DNA of 64,000 bases from an uncultured Myxococcales bacterium (GCA_937872925.1 CALMUT010000087.1:1-64000), one strand, 5' to 3'. Shown: positions 15,942-26,321, counted from the first letter of the stretch. Notes: generated by a model from the letters alone, not told the origin. Numbers and translations: made by a program.

Positions 15942-16879
15942 CAACGCTTGCCCCGGGCCGGCCGGTTCGCGTGCCCTCGCCGCTGCGTCATGCGTGCCGC
16001 CAGGGTCTCGCGCTGCGCGTCGTCCAGCACTTCGAGCGCGGCTTGGGTTAGACGGAGCTGGCGCTCGAGGTGTTCGCGGCGCGGGTCCGCATCCGTGGCA
16101 TTGCTGACGAACTTGGCCGCTTCAAAATCGTCCGCGGCAAATCCCGCTAGCAGCGCTTCCATCTGCCCGCGGCGCTTCTCGTGCTCAGCACGGCGGTCGC
16201 TCGGGTCCGGACGCGGTCCGAGCTTGGCTTCCAGCGCGCTTTTCTGCGCTTCGGTCAGGTTCAAGTCGGCGAAGGGGTCACGTGGTGCGCCCTCGGGTGG
16301 CGGCATCGCGCCCTCGGGTGGCGGCATCGCGCCCTCGGGTGGCGGCACGTGCAGACCGGGCGCGCCAGAAGCGTTTGCGGAGTCCCGCGGGGGCGGTGCG
16401 TTGCGCTGAACGGCTTGCACGACGGCCTGGCGTTGCTCCAACGTCAATGTGGCGTGCAGCACGTCGAGGGCGTCCGCAATGTCACTCTGCTCGGAGACGC
16501 GCTTTTTGGAAAGCGCTTCGATCTCCGCCTGGACGTTTGCCGCATCGAGACTCGCCACGCGCAACGCAACGGCAAGCTTCTTCTCGATGTTGTGCGCACT
16601 CTCGTGGGCGGCATCGCACGTCTGTCGTCCGCTGGCAGCGAGGCCGCTCAGGGTTTCACGCTGCGAGTCGGTCAATTCCACTTCGCGCAGCGCCACGTCG
16701 ATCAACATCAGTGGCCCTGGCGGCGGCGGTCGGCGCGCTTGGGCGGCCTCAGCAGCAAGGCTGCTTTCGGATCCGGAAGTGGTGTCCGTCCCAGAGTCTT
16801 GGGACGTCGCGTCGCCACAGGCGGCAAGCGCGAGGGGTGCGATGACAAAAAGTGCGGTGTGAAGGGTTCGAAACTTCAT
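15941..16879 (-). CDS. Spy/CpxP/ZraP-like periplasmic lipoprotein
   Basis: 312 residues from ATG 16879, which has GGAGAT in front; the longer upstream frame crosses the promoter and is rejected. The signal peptide ends in lipobox LALAACG. Four LTxxQ-type helices are visible: ELTDSQRETL near 69, LTLEQRQAV near 145, LTEAQKSAL near 207 and the final LDDAQRETLAARM. LTxxQ repeats define the Spy/CpxP/ZraP chaperone family of envelope-stress proteins. A PPPEGAM repeat (7 residues, three copies, about 177-197) sits in the middle and is encoded by 21-bp tandem repeats at 16287-16349. First gene of the operon, with its own sigma-54 promoter and divergent from a ZraSR-like pair. Confidence 0.78.
   Translation of the reverse strand: MKFRTLHTALFVIAPLALAACGDATSQDSGTDTTSGSESSLAAEAAQARRPPPPGPLMLIDVALREVELTDSQRETLSGLAASGRQTCDAAHESAHNIEKKLAVALRVASLDAANVQAEIEALSKKRVSEQSDIADALDVLHATLTLEQRQAVVQAVQRNAPPPRDSANASGAPGLHVPPPEGAMPPPEGAMPPPEGAPRDPFADLNLTEAQKSALEAKLGPRPDPSDRRAEHEKRRGQMEALLAGFAADDFEAAKFVSNATDADPRREHLERQLRLTQAALEVLDDAQRETLAARMTQRRGHANRPARGKR
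16287..16349. repeat. 21-bp tandem repeat, three copies, in Spy-like gene
   Basis: Three abutting in-frame copies of a 21-bp unit encode PPPEGAM on the minus strand. Copies 1 and 2 are identical and copy 3 diverges at its last bases. Copy number may vary between strains. Confidence 0.85.
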
Positions 16880-16909
16880 TGGGTATCTCCTGGCTTGCCC
16901 CCGGTCATC

Positions 16910-16924
16910 GCAAGCCACGTGCCA
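16910..16924 (-). promoter_or_regulatory. sigma-54 promoter of the Spy-like operon
   Basis: Minus strand reads TGGCACGTGGCTTGC: the -24 TGGCAC and -12 TTGC elements match consensus with exact spacing. Transcription would start near 16898, leaving a 19-base untranslated region with a Shine-Dalgarno before ATG 16879. Confidence 0.75.
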
Positions 16925-16928
16925 CGCT

Positions 16929-17042
16929 GCATTTGCGGAAAATGCGACAAAACCAGCGCATGACGACTGCGGGAGCTGCAGCCGCACTGCGGATTTCGCA
17001 GGTCGTGGTTAGCCTTCGAAAACCGCGGCGTTTGCCAAACGC
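16929..17042. promoter_or_regulatory. three inverted repeats, possible enhancer sites
   Basis: Between the two sigma-54 promoters lie three short inverted repeats: GCATTT-N5-AAATGC (16929-16945), CTGCG-N5-CGCAG (16987-17001) and GCGTTT-N3-AAACGC (17028-17042). The first and third have similar half-sites. NtrC-type activators bind such dyads upstream of sigma-54 promoters, and here they would serve both directions. Confidence 0.45.
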
Positions 17043-17076
17043 ACTGCTAATCGGCGGCGAGCCCGCGCGGACAACA

Positions 17077-17092
17077 TGGCATCTCCCTTGCT
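17077..17092 (+). promoter_or_regulatory. sigma-54 promoter of the sensor kinase/regulator operon
   Basis: TGGCATCTCCCTTGCT has the invariant GG and GC and exact -24/-12 spacing. The start of transcription would be near 17103, which excludes the ATG codons at 17076 and (practically) 17103 as starts for the kinase and favours GTG 17151. Confidence 0.65.
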
Positions 17093-17150
17093 ACGTACTG
17101 CTATGTTTGCGGCGGGCTCATGCCCGTGCGCGTTGCTCCGAGACCCCGTC

Positions 17151-18553
17151 GTGACCCCTCCCCTCAGCCGAAAGCCTGCCGTCAACGCATGGGCGCAGCG
17201 GGCGCCGCTGCTGTTGATCGTCGCCCTCGCGGTCGCGCTCGTGTGGGTGTCTTGGAACAACCTGCAGCGGGTCGACGCTGCCAGCACTGAGATGGCAACC
17301 GGCCAGGGCTCGACCTACCTCGAATCGGTGATTGCGCTGCACGGAAACGACGAAGCCTTGCCGGAGCTGCTGGAGGCGCACGCACCGACCGGCCTACGCT
17401 ACGTGGCCATCGTGGTTGAGGGTTCGCTGCGCGCGGAAGCCGGCACACCCACTGGGGCCATCGACTTCGGCAGCCTGGAACGCGAACGGGGACGTACCTT
17501 CACCCGAGTCGGCGAGCGGGTGCAGATGGCGCTGCCGAAGCCCCCTCCGCCACCGGGCGCGCCGCCGCCTCCCGGAATGCACGCGCCGCCACCGGGCGCG
17601 CCGCCGCCTCCGGGAATGCACGAGCCGCCACCGGGCGCGCCTCCTCCGCCCGGAGTGCACGAGCCGCCACCGGGCGCGCCTCCTCCGCCCGGAGTGCACG
17701 AGCCGCCGCCTCCTCCCGGTGTCTCCCGAGGGCCGGGCCGTGGCCCTCGGCCCGCGTTCGTCATCGAGTTCGAACCCCTCGCCGCCAAGCGCCTGCAGGC
17801 GGATGCGCGCCGCTCTGTATTGCTGAGCGCCCTGGCTGCGGTGAGCTTCGTGGTCATCGCGTCGCTGATCTGGCGGACCCTGCGCCGGCGCGAGGCGGAA
17901 CAGGGGCGACTGGACCGCGAGCGACAGCTAGCACAACTGGGCGAGATGTCTGCGGTCCTTGCCCATGAGATCCGCAACCCGTTGGCATCCCTCAAGGGGC
18001 ATGCGCAGCTGCTGGCGGAGCAGCTCGAGCCAGGTCAAAGCGCTCACAAGAAGGCGACGCGCATCGTCGGCGAGGCTGAGCGCATCGAACACCTGTCTAC
18101 CCTGCTACTGGACTTCGTGCGCTCTGACTCAGTCCGGCGCACAACGGAGCGGGTGACGCCTCTACTCCAGCGCTGCGTCGACAAGGTCGATACCACTCGG
18201 GTGCAGCTGCACGTGGATAAGGCTCCCGAGACCTGGAGCCTAGACGCCCTGCGCATGGACCAGGTCCTGACCAATCTCCTGGAGAACGCGGTCCAGTCAT
18301 CTCCCGACGGCAGCCCGGTCGAGCTGACGGCGTCGCAGCACGGGCAGCAGCTGGAAATCGAAGTCCGGGACCACGGCACTGGCATCCCCAAGGGCGCGGA
18401 ACAGCGGATTTTCGAGCCGTTTCACACCACCCGGGTGCGCGGCGTCGGCCTGGGCCTATTCGTGGCCCGGCGCATCGTCCAACTGCACGAGGGCAGCATC
18501 AGCGCGAGAAATGCTACGGACGGGGGTGCCGTGTTCACTGTGAGGATCCCCCC

Positions 18554-18557
<4 letters not shown>
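17151..18557 (+). CDS. sensor histidine kinase with Pro/His-rich periplasmic repeats
   Basis: 468 residues from GTG 17151, chosen because the sigma-54 start point lies at about 17103 and because a short basic tail then precedes the first membrane helix (about residues 17-35). The periplasmic loop (36-220) contains four perfect-length copies of a 13-residue unit PPGAPPPPGMHAP (134-185). Each copy brings one Met-His pair, a plausible metal-sensing tract. A second helix (about 222-242) leads directly to HisKA (phospho-acceptor His in LAHEIRNPL near 271) without a clear HAMP. The ATPase domain has N box LLENAVQSS, DHGTGIP and GLGLFVARR. It overlaps the NtrC-type regulator gene by four bases, the ZraS/NtrB-like arrangement. 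Confidence 0.88.
17550..17705. repeat. 39-bp tandem repeat, four copies, in sensor kinase gene
   Basis: Four abutting in-frame 39-bp units encode a Pro-rich 13-mer with a Met/Val-His pair. Units 3 and 4 look identical; units 1 and 2 differ at a few positions. This suggests recent expansion and possible length variation. Confidence 0.88.
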
Positions 18558-19885
<1,328 letters not shown>

Positions 19886-19924
19886 AGCGCCCGCCACGTT
19901 GTGCGACCCGTGGGCCACGCGATC

Positions 19925-20875
19925 TCAGCTCGCGCGGCGTACCAGGGGGAATACGACGTCGTCGTCTCCTTGGTAGACTGCGGCCAGCACCGCTCGGCGC
20001 AGGGCCTCGGCGCTTTGATAGCGACAGTCCGGGTCCGGTTCCAGCGCCCGCATCACGACGTCGGATAGCGCCATCGAGATTTCGGCTCGCGGGGCCGCCA
20101 GGTGCGGAGCCAGCGGACGCTCGTGCATCTGGCGCAGACACAACTCCGCCACCGTGCCGCCGCTGAAGGGAGCCCGACCGACCAACATCCGGTACATCAC
20201 GGCGCCCAGGCTGTAGATGTCCGCGCGCGCATCGAGCTCCGCGCCCAAAGCTTGGTCCGGAGACATGTATCCCGGCGTGCCCACCACCACGCCCCGCGCC
20301 GAGAGGGTGTTGAACTCTCGGGAGTCTCGCAGCTTCGCCAAGCCGAAGTCGAGCACCACCGCTTCGTCCGCGTCGGTCAACATGATGTTCCCAGGTTTGA
20401 TGTCCCGGTGCACGATACCCAAGGCGTGCGCCTCGCTAAGCGAACGGCAGACGCCGTCGACCACCTTGGCGAGGCGAGGCGCGGCGAAGGTGCCGTGCTC
20501 CGTCAGGAGCCGGGACAAGTCACTGCCGGGAACTAGCTGCATGACCATCCAAGTCACCCCGTCCGTCACCCCGTAGTCGAAGACCTGCACCGTATGCGGG
20601 TCCGAGAGCTTCGAAACCAGCCGCGCCTCGCGTTTGAAGCGTGCAGCCATGGTGGAGTCACGACTTGCGCCTCCCGAAAGCGCCTTCAGCGCCAGGGGCT
20701 TGCCGAGCTCCACGTGCTGCACGAGGTACACCACCCCCATTCCGCCCCGACCCAAGCAGCTGAGCACTCGGTAGCGTTGATCGATGATCCGGCCGACGAG
20801 GGGCGCCCGCAGCGACGGCTGCGGGTGTACGTGGACTGAGTCGAGAAAAGTTGCGTCGTCTGGCTGTGCTTGCAT
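19925..20875 (-). CDS. eukaryotic-type Ser/Thr protein kinase
   Basis: 316 residues from ATG 20875, which has AAGGAG at ideal spacing; the longer frame is rejected. A kinase domain covers about residues 34-305: glycine loop LGRGGMGVVY, Lys in PLALKAL, catalytic HRDIKPGNIM, DFGLAKL and activation-loop end GTPGYMSPDQ. All catalytic residues are present, so it should be active. There is no transmembrane or sensory C-terminal extension, so it is a short, soluble Pkn-type kinase. Convergent with the NtrC-type regulator and 137 bp from the next upstream gene. Confidence 0.88.
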   Translation of the reverse strand: MQAQPDDATFLDSVHVHPQPSLRAPLVGRIIDQRYRVLSCLGRGGMGVVYLVQHVELGKPLALKALSGGASRDSTMAARFKREARLVSKLSDPHTVQVFDYGVTDGVTWMVMQLVPGSDLSRLLTEHGTFAAPRLAKVVDGVCRSLSEAHALGIVHRDIKPGNIMLTDADEAVVLDFGLAKLRDSREFNTLSARGVVVGTPGYMSPDQALGAELDARADIYSLGAVMYRMLVGRAPFSGGTVAELCLRQMHERPLAPHLAAPRAEISMALSDVVMRALEPDPDCRYQSAEALRRAVLAAVYQGDDDVVFPLVRRAS

Positions 20876-21012
20876 CGCGGGCTCCTTGGGAACCCGACAG
20901 CACTGCAAGGGCTGGGCCGGTGAAAAACCCCGGGGTTTGGCAGCGTCGAACCCGGCGCATGCCGATTCCGCAGCCCTCGGACTGCGAAAGCGGCAGCTGC
21001 TGCTCGACGAGT

Positions 21013-22137
21013 TCAGAGCTCTTTGAGCTTCCTGCGCACGCGCACGAGCGCCGGGCGCTCAGGAGAGTTCTTCGGCAGTTCACGATCGGCGTCGTCGAGT
21101 AGCGCTGTCGCACGTTCGAGGGAGTCACGGAAGGCGGCCGCCTGAGACTTCTTGCGTCCCCGGGCAGAGAACCGATTGACGATCAACTCTGCTGCGTAGA
21201 CCAGCGTCATGGTGCAGGCCACCTGGGGACTCGAAACGTAGCCCAAATCGATTGGCCCCAGCTGGATCCCCGGCGCCTGCGCCAGCGCTTCAAACTCTCG
21301 CAAGCGCGCCTGGCCAAGCTCAAGGTCACCAGCGGCAAACGCGCTACAGGCCGTCAGTCGCAGCAAGGATGGCGCCGCCACGTGAGCTTTTAGGAGCGCA
21401 TCAATCACAGGAGATGCCTCAACGTGTACCCCGGTGCCTAAGAGGCGGATCGCGATCTGCTCAAAGCAAGAGAGGGCGCGTTCCCGGACGTACGGTTCCG
21501 AGGATCTCGAAGCCGCACCAAGGATGGGGTCGGCATGCTTGAAGAAGCGCGACGGGTCATTGTATCGGAGCTCGTCGGCAAGCTCACTGACCAGCAGCAC
21601 TGCGCCTAACTTGCGAGTGAATCCTGGACGCGCAAACTCCGCGGCTGCGACCTTGAGCCCGCGCAACAGGCCCATTCGGTCATTGAGTTCCGCTTGAAGC
21701 GGCAGGTCAAAAATCGGATCCTGAAGAAAGGCCTTGGCGACTTTCTCAGGGGGGATGAAGCCGACGGCGAACAATCCTTCACCGACGACAGCGCGTCGAG
21801 CACACAATACGGCCTCACGAGATTCCTTGGCGGCAAGGTGATGCTCTGCGATCTGGAGCAGAGGCACGCGGACTTGATCGAGGAACGGTTTGAGGTTGGC
21901 CGAGGAAAGCGACGGGAGATGTGGCCCGTGCTGGCTGCCCGTGGCGGCAGCCCAATACGTCGCGCACAAGAGTGGAAGCGCACTGGCTCTCCCGCGAACA
22001 TCGTTCCCGCCGACCCGAAGGACCAGGTCGGGACCGCTGGTACTCACGGTGAACGGCAGCTCCCGCCAGTCGCTTGCCCCGAAGGAAGCCTTCCACGCGC
22101 CAATCGCAGCTTTCAGTTCGCGCTTGAGGTTGGGCAC
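21013..22137 (-). CDS. hypothetical alpha-helical protein
   Basis: 374 residues without a signal peptide or membrane helix. The sequence is mostly helical, Ala/Leu-rich, with repeated helix-pair character reminiscent of TPR or HEAT solenoids (about 75-330) and a basic C-terminal coiled stretch (RVRRKLKEL). It lies 137 bp upstream of the Ser/Thr kinase on the same strand and could be a partner or substrate. No family is recognised. Confidence 0.5.
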   Translation of the reverse strand: MPNLKRELKAAIGAWKASFGASDWRELPFTVSTSGPDLVLRVGGNDVRGRASALPLLCATYWAAATGSQHGPHLPSLSSANLKPFLDQVRVPLLQIAEHHLAAKESREAVLCARRAVVGEGLFAVGFIPPEKVAKAFLQDPIFDLPLQAELNDRMGLLRGLKVAAAEFARPGFTRKLGAVLLVSELADELRYNDPSRFFKHADPILGAASRSSEPYVRERALSCFEQIAIRLLGTGVHVEASPVIDALLKAHVAAPSLLRLTACSAFAAGDLELGQARLREFEALAQAPGIQLGPIDLGYVSSPQVACTMTLVYAAELIVNRFSARGRKKSQAAAFRDSLERATALLDDADRELPKNSPERPALVRVRRKLKEL

Positions 22138-22365
22138 AAGGGCTCCCTTTTCGAGTTGGGGTCTGCGTGAATGCTACGCCGCGGAGCGGTAACGTTGGAT
22201 AGAAAAGCTTGTCGTGTCCAGCCGGTGCCCAAAAATCGTCGCGCCAAGCGTGTCCCCCACCCTTGCGCGGCCCTGCGGGAGGCGAGAAGCTCACCGCCCT
22301 GAATTCGCAAAGGTGTCGATGACCGCCAAGAACTCTCCGATTCGGGCTGAGGGTTACCCCCAGGT

Positions 22366-22381
22366 TGCGAGTATCCTCGCA
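22366..22381. terminator. hairpin between two minus-strand genes
   Basis: TGCGAG and CTCGCA pair around a TATC loop, 35 bp beyond the stop of the lipoprotein gene that ends at 22416. A weak T content makes this only a possible terminator. Confidence 0.3.
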
Positions 22382-22415
22382 GCCAACATCGGCAACCGCG
22401 CCATTGACCAGTCTT

Positions 22416-24182
22416 CTAGCGGCTTAGTCCCGCTTGCTCGACACGAGGTCGCTCGTCTCGAAGGATTTGGCCGAGTCTCTGCTTGCGTTCGGACCACAGG
22501 ATGTCTTTTTTTCGCGGCTTCTTTCGCTTCGAGCGATGCTCCCACTGGATGTCAGCGTGGGCTCGTCGGGAGCCGTAGCCTTGGCGCCACCAGCCGGCGC
22601 GGGGACTGGAGTGCCTCTCGGGAGTGGCAACTAACACCGTTGCCAATTGAGCGACGTGCACGCCCAGTTGCTCGGCGATGACCGTGAGATGCTCGCGATA
22701 GAGAACTAAGTCGTTGTTGACCCAGGCACGCATGTAGACGTCCGCTGCGCTGACCGGGTCACCGGCGGCGAGGCGCTCCTTGCCTTCGTTCCAGCGCATC
22801 GTCGGTGCGACGACGAACTGGTAGGCGCCTTTCAAGCTTTGAACGGCGTGCTCCAGGGCGCGCTTGCGCAACGCCGTGGTGCTGCTCGGTTTCCGGGTGT
22901 CGGCTGACGCGCGACCGGTGAAGGCGCGCCGCAATGTCCCGGTGGGCGCATTGACAACGACGGATCCGGAAATCGTCCAGGTGCGCAGGGTGTAGGGCCG
23001 CGTCTCGGCCACGCGCTGCGTTACGACCTTCTCTGAGGTCTGGGTGCGTTTGACCCACTCCACGCCTTGCGAGACAGGGATGTCGCGGCACTCGTAGGTG
23101 AAGTACACGTCGCTCGCGTTGCATGACTTCAGCGCGCCCCAGTAGCGTTCTTTCATCGCACCAGACCTGCAATAGAAAACTTGATCGCACGTTTCCTGGT
23201 AGCGCGGCGGTTTGGCCACTGCATCGTAGTGGCTGCTGGAGACACGGACCCGCTTGGATCGCGGTACGTATATCGTTTCCGTGTGCCGCTCCGTCGACTC
23301 CTTGCAGGCCCCGATCTCGATCTCAACGTCCACCTTGCCGGCGGGTCCGCTGGAGGCCTGGCTTCCCAGCTCTTGGCGCAGCGCACTGGCGCATGGCTGA
23401 GCCCCGCTGACTTTCGTGACTTGCATCGCGGGTACTGTCGAGTCCACGTGCGCCAGCTTGGCCAACTTCACTTTGGGGACCACAGCCCCGCCGGCAGCCG
23501 CCATTTCCGCGTGCGCCATCGCCAGCCCCGGGTAGGTCGACCACAGTGCCGCGGCGCGCTTGGCGTGTCCCGCCGCCTGCTCTGCGTCGACACCGACCAA
23601 CCGGGACTTCTTGGACAAGAAGAACTTCAGCAAGGAGTGAGCAGACTCCGCGTCCCCGCTCTCAAGAGCGGCATCGATGGCTGGCTCGATCACCGGTTCC
23701 AGTAGATCCAACGGAAAGCGGTCGCCGCGAAACCTCTTTGTTTCGGCGAAAAGGACATGGACCAGCAGATCGGGGGCAGCGGCCGGCGTACGCCCCGCGG
23801 GCCCCAGAGTCTCGATCAGCGCGTCGGCGTACATCCCCCTCACCTCTGGGAACAGTCCCTCTGGCGGCACTGGCAGCTTGCGGTTGTATTGAGAAGGCTG
23901 CAGCAGCTTCGCCAGTAGTGGCAGCGCATGCGCTGGCGCCCCCGCCTCCAGCAGCGCCTTGGCTCTGACGAAGCTCGGCTCCAACTCTTTGCGCGCCACG
24001 GCGAGAAAGCGCTGGTCGATCACCTCGCGCGTCTCGTCTGGCGCCGCCTTCTTGTAGAGGTCAATTGCAGCCGCGAACCGACCTGCCGCGAGCGCGTCGT
24101 CCCCTTTGGACAGGTATGCGCTGCCGCAGCCCGTCAACCCGAGTGCAAGAAGTGCATGGCACAGGGTCCGAACATCCAGCAT
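22416..24182 (-). CDS. large lipoprotein with TPR-like start, possible 3' frameshift
   Basis: 588 residues as read. The signal peptide ends in lipobox GLTGCGS, followed directly by a TPR-like segment (GDDALAAGRFAAAIDLYKKA). The middle has a long helical part to about 235. A Cys-bearing beta-rich domain follows (about 260-420) with CDQVFYC and YECRDIPVS. The last ~65 residues are unusually rich in Trp, Arg and Lys. In the neighbouring frame the same DNA (about 22424-22620) reads as a Pro/Ala/Thr/Ser tail that suits the protein better, so a one-base frameshift near 22620 is possible. It probably acts in the periplasm; function unknown. Confidence 0.6.
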   Translation of the reverse strand: MLDVRTLCHALLALGLTGCGSAYLSKGDDALAAGRFAAAIDLYKKAAPDETREVIDQRFLAVARKELEPSFVRAKALLEAGAPAHALPLLAKLLQPSQYNRKLPVPPEGLFPEVRGMYADALIETLGPAGRTPAAAPDLLVHVLFAETKRFRGDRFPLDLLEPVIEPAIDAALESGDAESAHSLLKFFLSKKSRLVGVDAEQAAGHAKRAAALWSTYPGLAMAHAEMAAAGGAVVPKVKLAKLAHVDSTVPAMQVTKVSGAQPCASALRQELGSQASSGPAGKVDVEIEIGACKESTERHTETIYVPRSKRVRVSSSHYDAVAKPPRYQETCDQVFYCRSGAMKERYWGALKSCNASDVYFTYECRDIPVSQGVEWVKRTQTSEKVVTQRVAETRPYTLRTWTISGSVVVNAPTGTLRRAFTGRASADTRKPSSTTALRKRALEHAVQSLKGAYQFVVAPTMRWNEGKERLAAGDPVSAADVYMRAWVNNDLVLYREHLTVIAEQLGVHVAQLATVLVATPERHSSPRAGWWRQGYGSRRAHADIQWEHRSKRKKPRKKDILWSERKQRLGQILRDERPRVEQAGLSR

Positions 24183-24374
24183 CCCAGGATGCTACCCCCA
24201 CACCCCCGTTCGAGAGAAGCGAGAGCGGGCGATCTTTCCCCGATTGGGCGCGGTATTGTTCCCTCATTCGTCCAGAGTTGCAACGACATCGAAGCGGTCG
24301 AGTCCCCCTGCGGGTGAGACAGGATATGTCACACCTCGCGATGCGCGATGCGCGACGTGGGTGTAGGTTGGTGA

Positions 24375-25181
24375 GTGTCAATGCCTGCCGACAGCGCGAA
24401 GAAGCGTAGCGGCCCAAAGCGCCGGCGACGCCCACCGGCCGTCCTCCATACGGCTGCGCCATTCCTCATGGAGGCGACGGCAGACTTCGACGCCGTCGAT
24501 CGCTCGCGCCACCCCTTCAACGTGCGCGCGTTCTCACAGGGCATCGATCTAGACCTGAACGCAAGGGTGGTCTTCTTCGTGGGTGAAAACGGTAGCGGCA
24601 AGTCCACACTGCTGGAAGCAATCGCCGAACGCATCGGCTTCAATCCCGAAGGCGGCAATCGCGATCACCATCGCGCCACCTTCGGCGACCGCTCCGCTCT
24701 GGCCACCACGCTGCGGCTTTCGTGGTCGCGCAAGGTGGTGGAAGGCTTTTTTCTCCGCGCCGAGAGCTTCTACAACTTCGCGACGTACATCGATGAGGTC
24801 TCCGATTTGCGCGCCTACGGCGGAAAGTCCCTGCACGCGCAGTCCCACGGCGAATCGTTTCTGGCACTGTTCGACAATCGCTTCGAGCAAGGGCTGTACA
24901 TCTTGGACGAACCAGAAGCCGCGCTTTCGCCCCAGCGCCAGCTCTCGCTGCTGAAGATCATTCACGACCTAGAAACGCCGGGGCACGCCCAGTTCCTGAT
25001 CTCGACCCATTCCCCCATCCTGCTCGCCTACCCCGGCGCCCGTCTCTACAGCACGGACGGTGACACCATCCGACCCGTCACGTACGAGGAGACGGCGCAC
25101 TACCTCGTGACGCGCGCGTTCTTGGAAGCACCGGAGCGGTTCTTCAAGCACTTGTTTCGGGACGAGGCGGTCGAAGAGTAG
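24375..25181 (+). CDS. AAA/ABC-type predicted ATPase (COG3910-like)
   Basis: 268 residues; GTG start, with an ATG two codons later as the alternative. After a basic N-terminus (KKRSGPKRRRRP), Walker A is FFVGENGSGKSTLLEAI near residues 69-85. The signature-like SHGESFLALF, Walker B GLYILDEPEAALSP and switch His in LISTHSPIL follow in the order of SMC/Rad50-like or ABC-type ATPases that lack membrane domains. The length and motif spacing match the predicted-ATPase family COG3910. The cellular role is unknown; such proteins often accompany nucleases, but none is adjacent. Confidence 0.8.
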   Translation: MSMPADSAKKRSGPKRRRRPPAVLHTAAPFLMEATADFDAVDRSRHPFNVRAFSQGIDLDLNARVVFFVGENGSGKSTLLEAIAERIGFNPEGGNRDHHRATFGDRSALATTLRLSWSRKVVEGFFLRAESFYNFATYIDEVSDLRAYGGKSLHAQSHGESFLALFDNRFEQGLYILDEPEAALSPQRQLSLLKIIHDLETPGHAQFLISTHSPILLAYPGARLYSTDGDTIRPVTYEETAHYLVTRAFLEAPERFFKHLFRDEAVEE

Positions 25182-25457
25182 GTCCTTCGTGGCCGCGCTT
25201 GGTCCGAATCCACAGCGAGTGCCCCGTCGGCAATTCCGTCGCTTTCGCGCGATAAAAAGTCCGCGCCGCCCGTGTCTTCGTCGACCACCGCGTCGTCCTT
25301 GGATGCGCGCCGGTGCACCTAGGTCCCCTACCTCACTTCACCGACTCGCCCGCATCCCCGTGTCTCCCGTGGGCCGGCGAGTCCGCACTTCCAATGGTGC
25401 CCGCTGCCGCCCAGAACGGGCTGGCGCCTGGCTCGGTACGGTGCCAACGTTGGGTAC

Positions 25458-25862
25458 ATGCTGTGGTTGAAGCGCGCACTGACATTGGCGGCGATCGCGG
25501 CGTGTTCAGGCTGCGGGTCAGACGAACCGCGGCCACAGGCGGAGGCCGGGGGGGCCGCAGCGGTAGACAGCGGGGAAGGTGGATCCGCGAGCTGCGCAGC
25601 GCTGGATGAAGAGTCCTGCAAGAAGGCTCAAGCCACCGGACACTGCGCGCCAACCTATGGGTGGAAGGTGCCAGGCGGAGCAAAGGAGTATGCGGGCTGC
25701 ACCGAGGAGCTCGCGTGCGATCTGGTGATATCCTGTGGCGTGAGCCCGGCCGGCGAGTGCTGGAAGTTCCCAGATAGCTGTGTGCCAAGTGGTTGGAGTG
25801 CGATATTCGAGTGCTACCAGGGTCCCCCTGCGTGCGACGAGGCGCTGGACGGCGGCTCCTAG
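25458..25862 (+). CDS. small Cys-rich lipoprotein
   Basis: 134 residues with a signal peptide and lipobox CSGCGSD, then a short Ala/Gly/Glu linker. The mature domain (about 45-130) holds about ten Cys in a regular pattern (SCAALDEESCKK, HCAP, GCTEELAC, SCGV, ECWKFPDSC, ECYQGPPAC). This is a small disulfide-rich surface domain similar in style to that of the lipoprotein at 34927. Function unknown. Confidence 0.65.
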   Translation: MLWLKRALTLAAIAACSGCGSDEPRPQAEAGGAAAVDSGEGGSASCAALDEESCKKAQATGHCAPTYGWKVPGGAKEYAGCTEELACDLVISCGVSPAGECWKFPDSCVPSGWSAIFECYQGPPACDEALDGGS

Positions 25863-26321
25863 ATCCCCGCGCGGCAGCGGCGCGTGTGCTGGCCGCGCAA
25901 CAGGAGAGCGCCTCCGTCATCCGAAGGCGCGGATCTGCAACGGCGTCTCTCCATGCCTCCAGCGTCGCCCAGCCGACCGCCGCTAGCAACGGCGGTCACG
26001 GCGCGCTAGACGGGGAGAGCACGCTGCGACAACTGCAGACCTCATGACATGAACACGGACACATCTCCCGATCGCAGCGGACCCCAACCGCGCTTCCGCT
26101 ACCAATCCGAGCGTCACGCACCGGGATACGCCAAAGACGTCCGCGAGCATCGGTGTGGACTTCCGGCCCATGAGGCAGAGATCACGGCGTCCGACGCGGT
26201 CTAACGGCCAAGGTCGGCCTCACCTTCGTGCCAAGCAAGTCCAAAGGCTTCGGGCAATGCGGCCGGCGATTTCGGTCAAGGCTTACTGCAACTGCGAACG
26301 GACGCAGCGCAATTCGCCAAC
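25863..26321. other. non-coding stretch with one perfect hairpin
   Basis: No convincing gene is seen. GACCGCCG and CGGCGGTC pair perfectly around a 7-base loop at 25975-25997. Short open frames here lack ribosome sites and recognisable content. Confidence 0.5.

Noticed and set aside
17076-17150. Upstream ATG codons at 17076 and 17103 as start of the sensor kinase
   Set aside because: They lie within or at the expected start point of the sigma-54 transcript; GTG 17151 gives a normal short tail before the first membrane helix.
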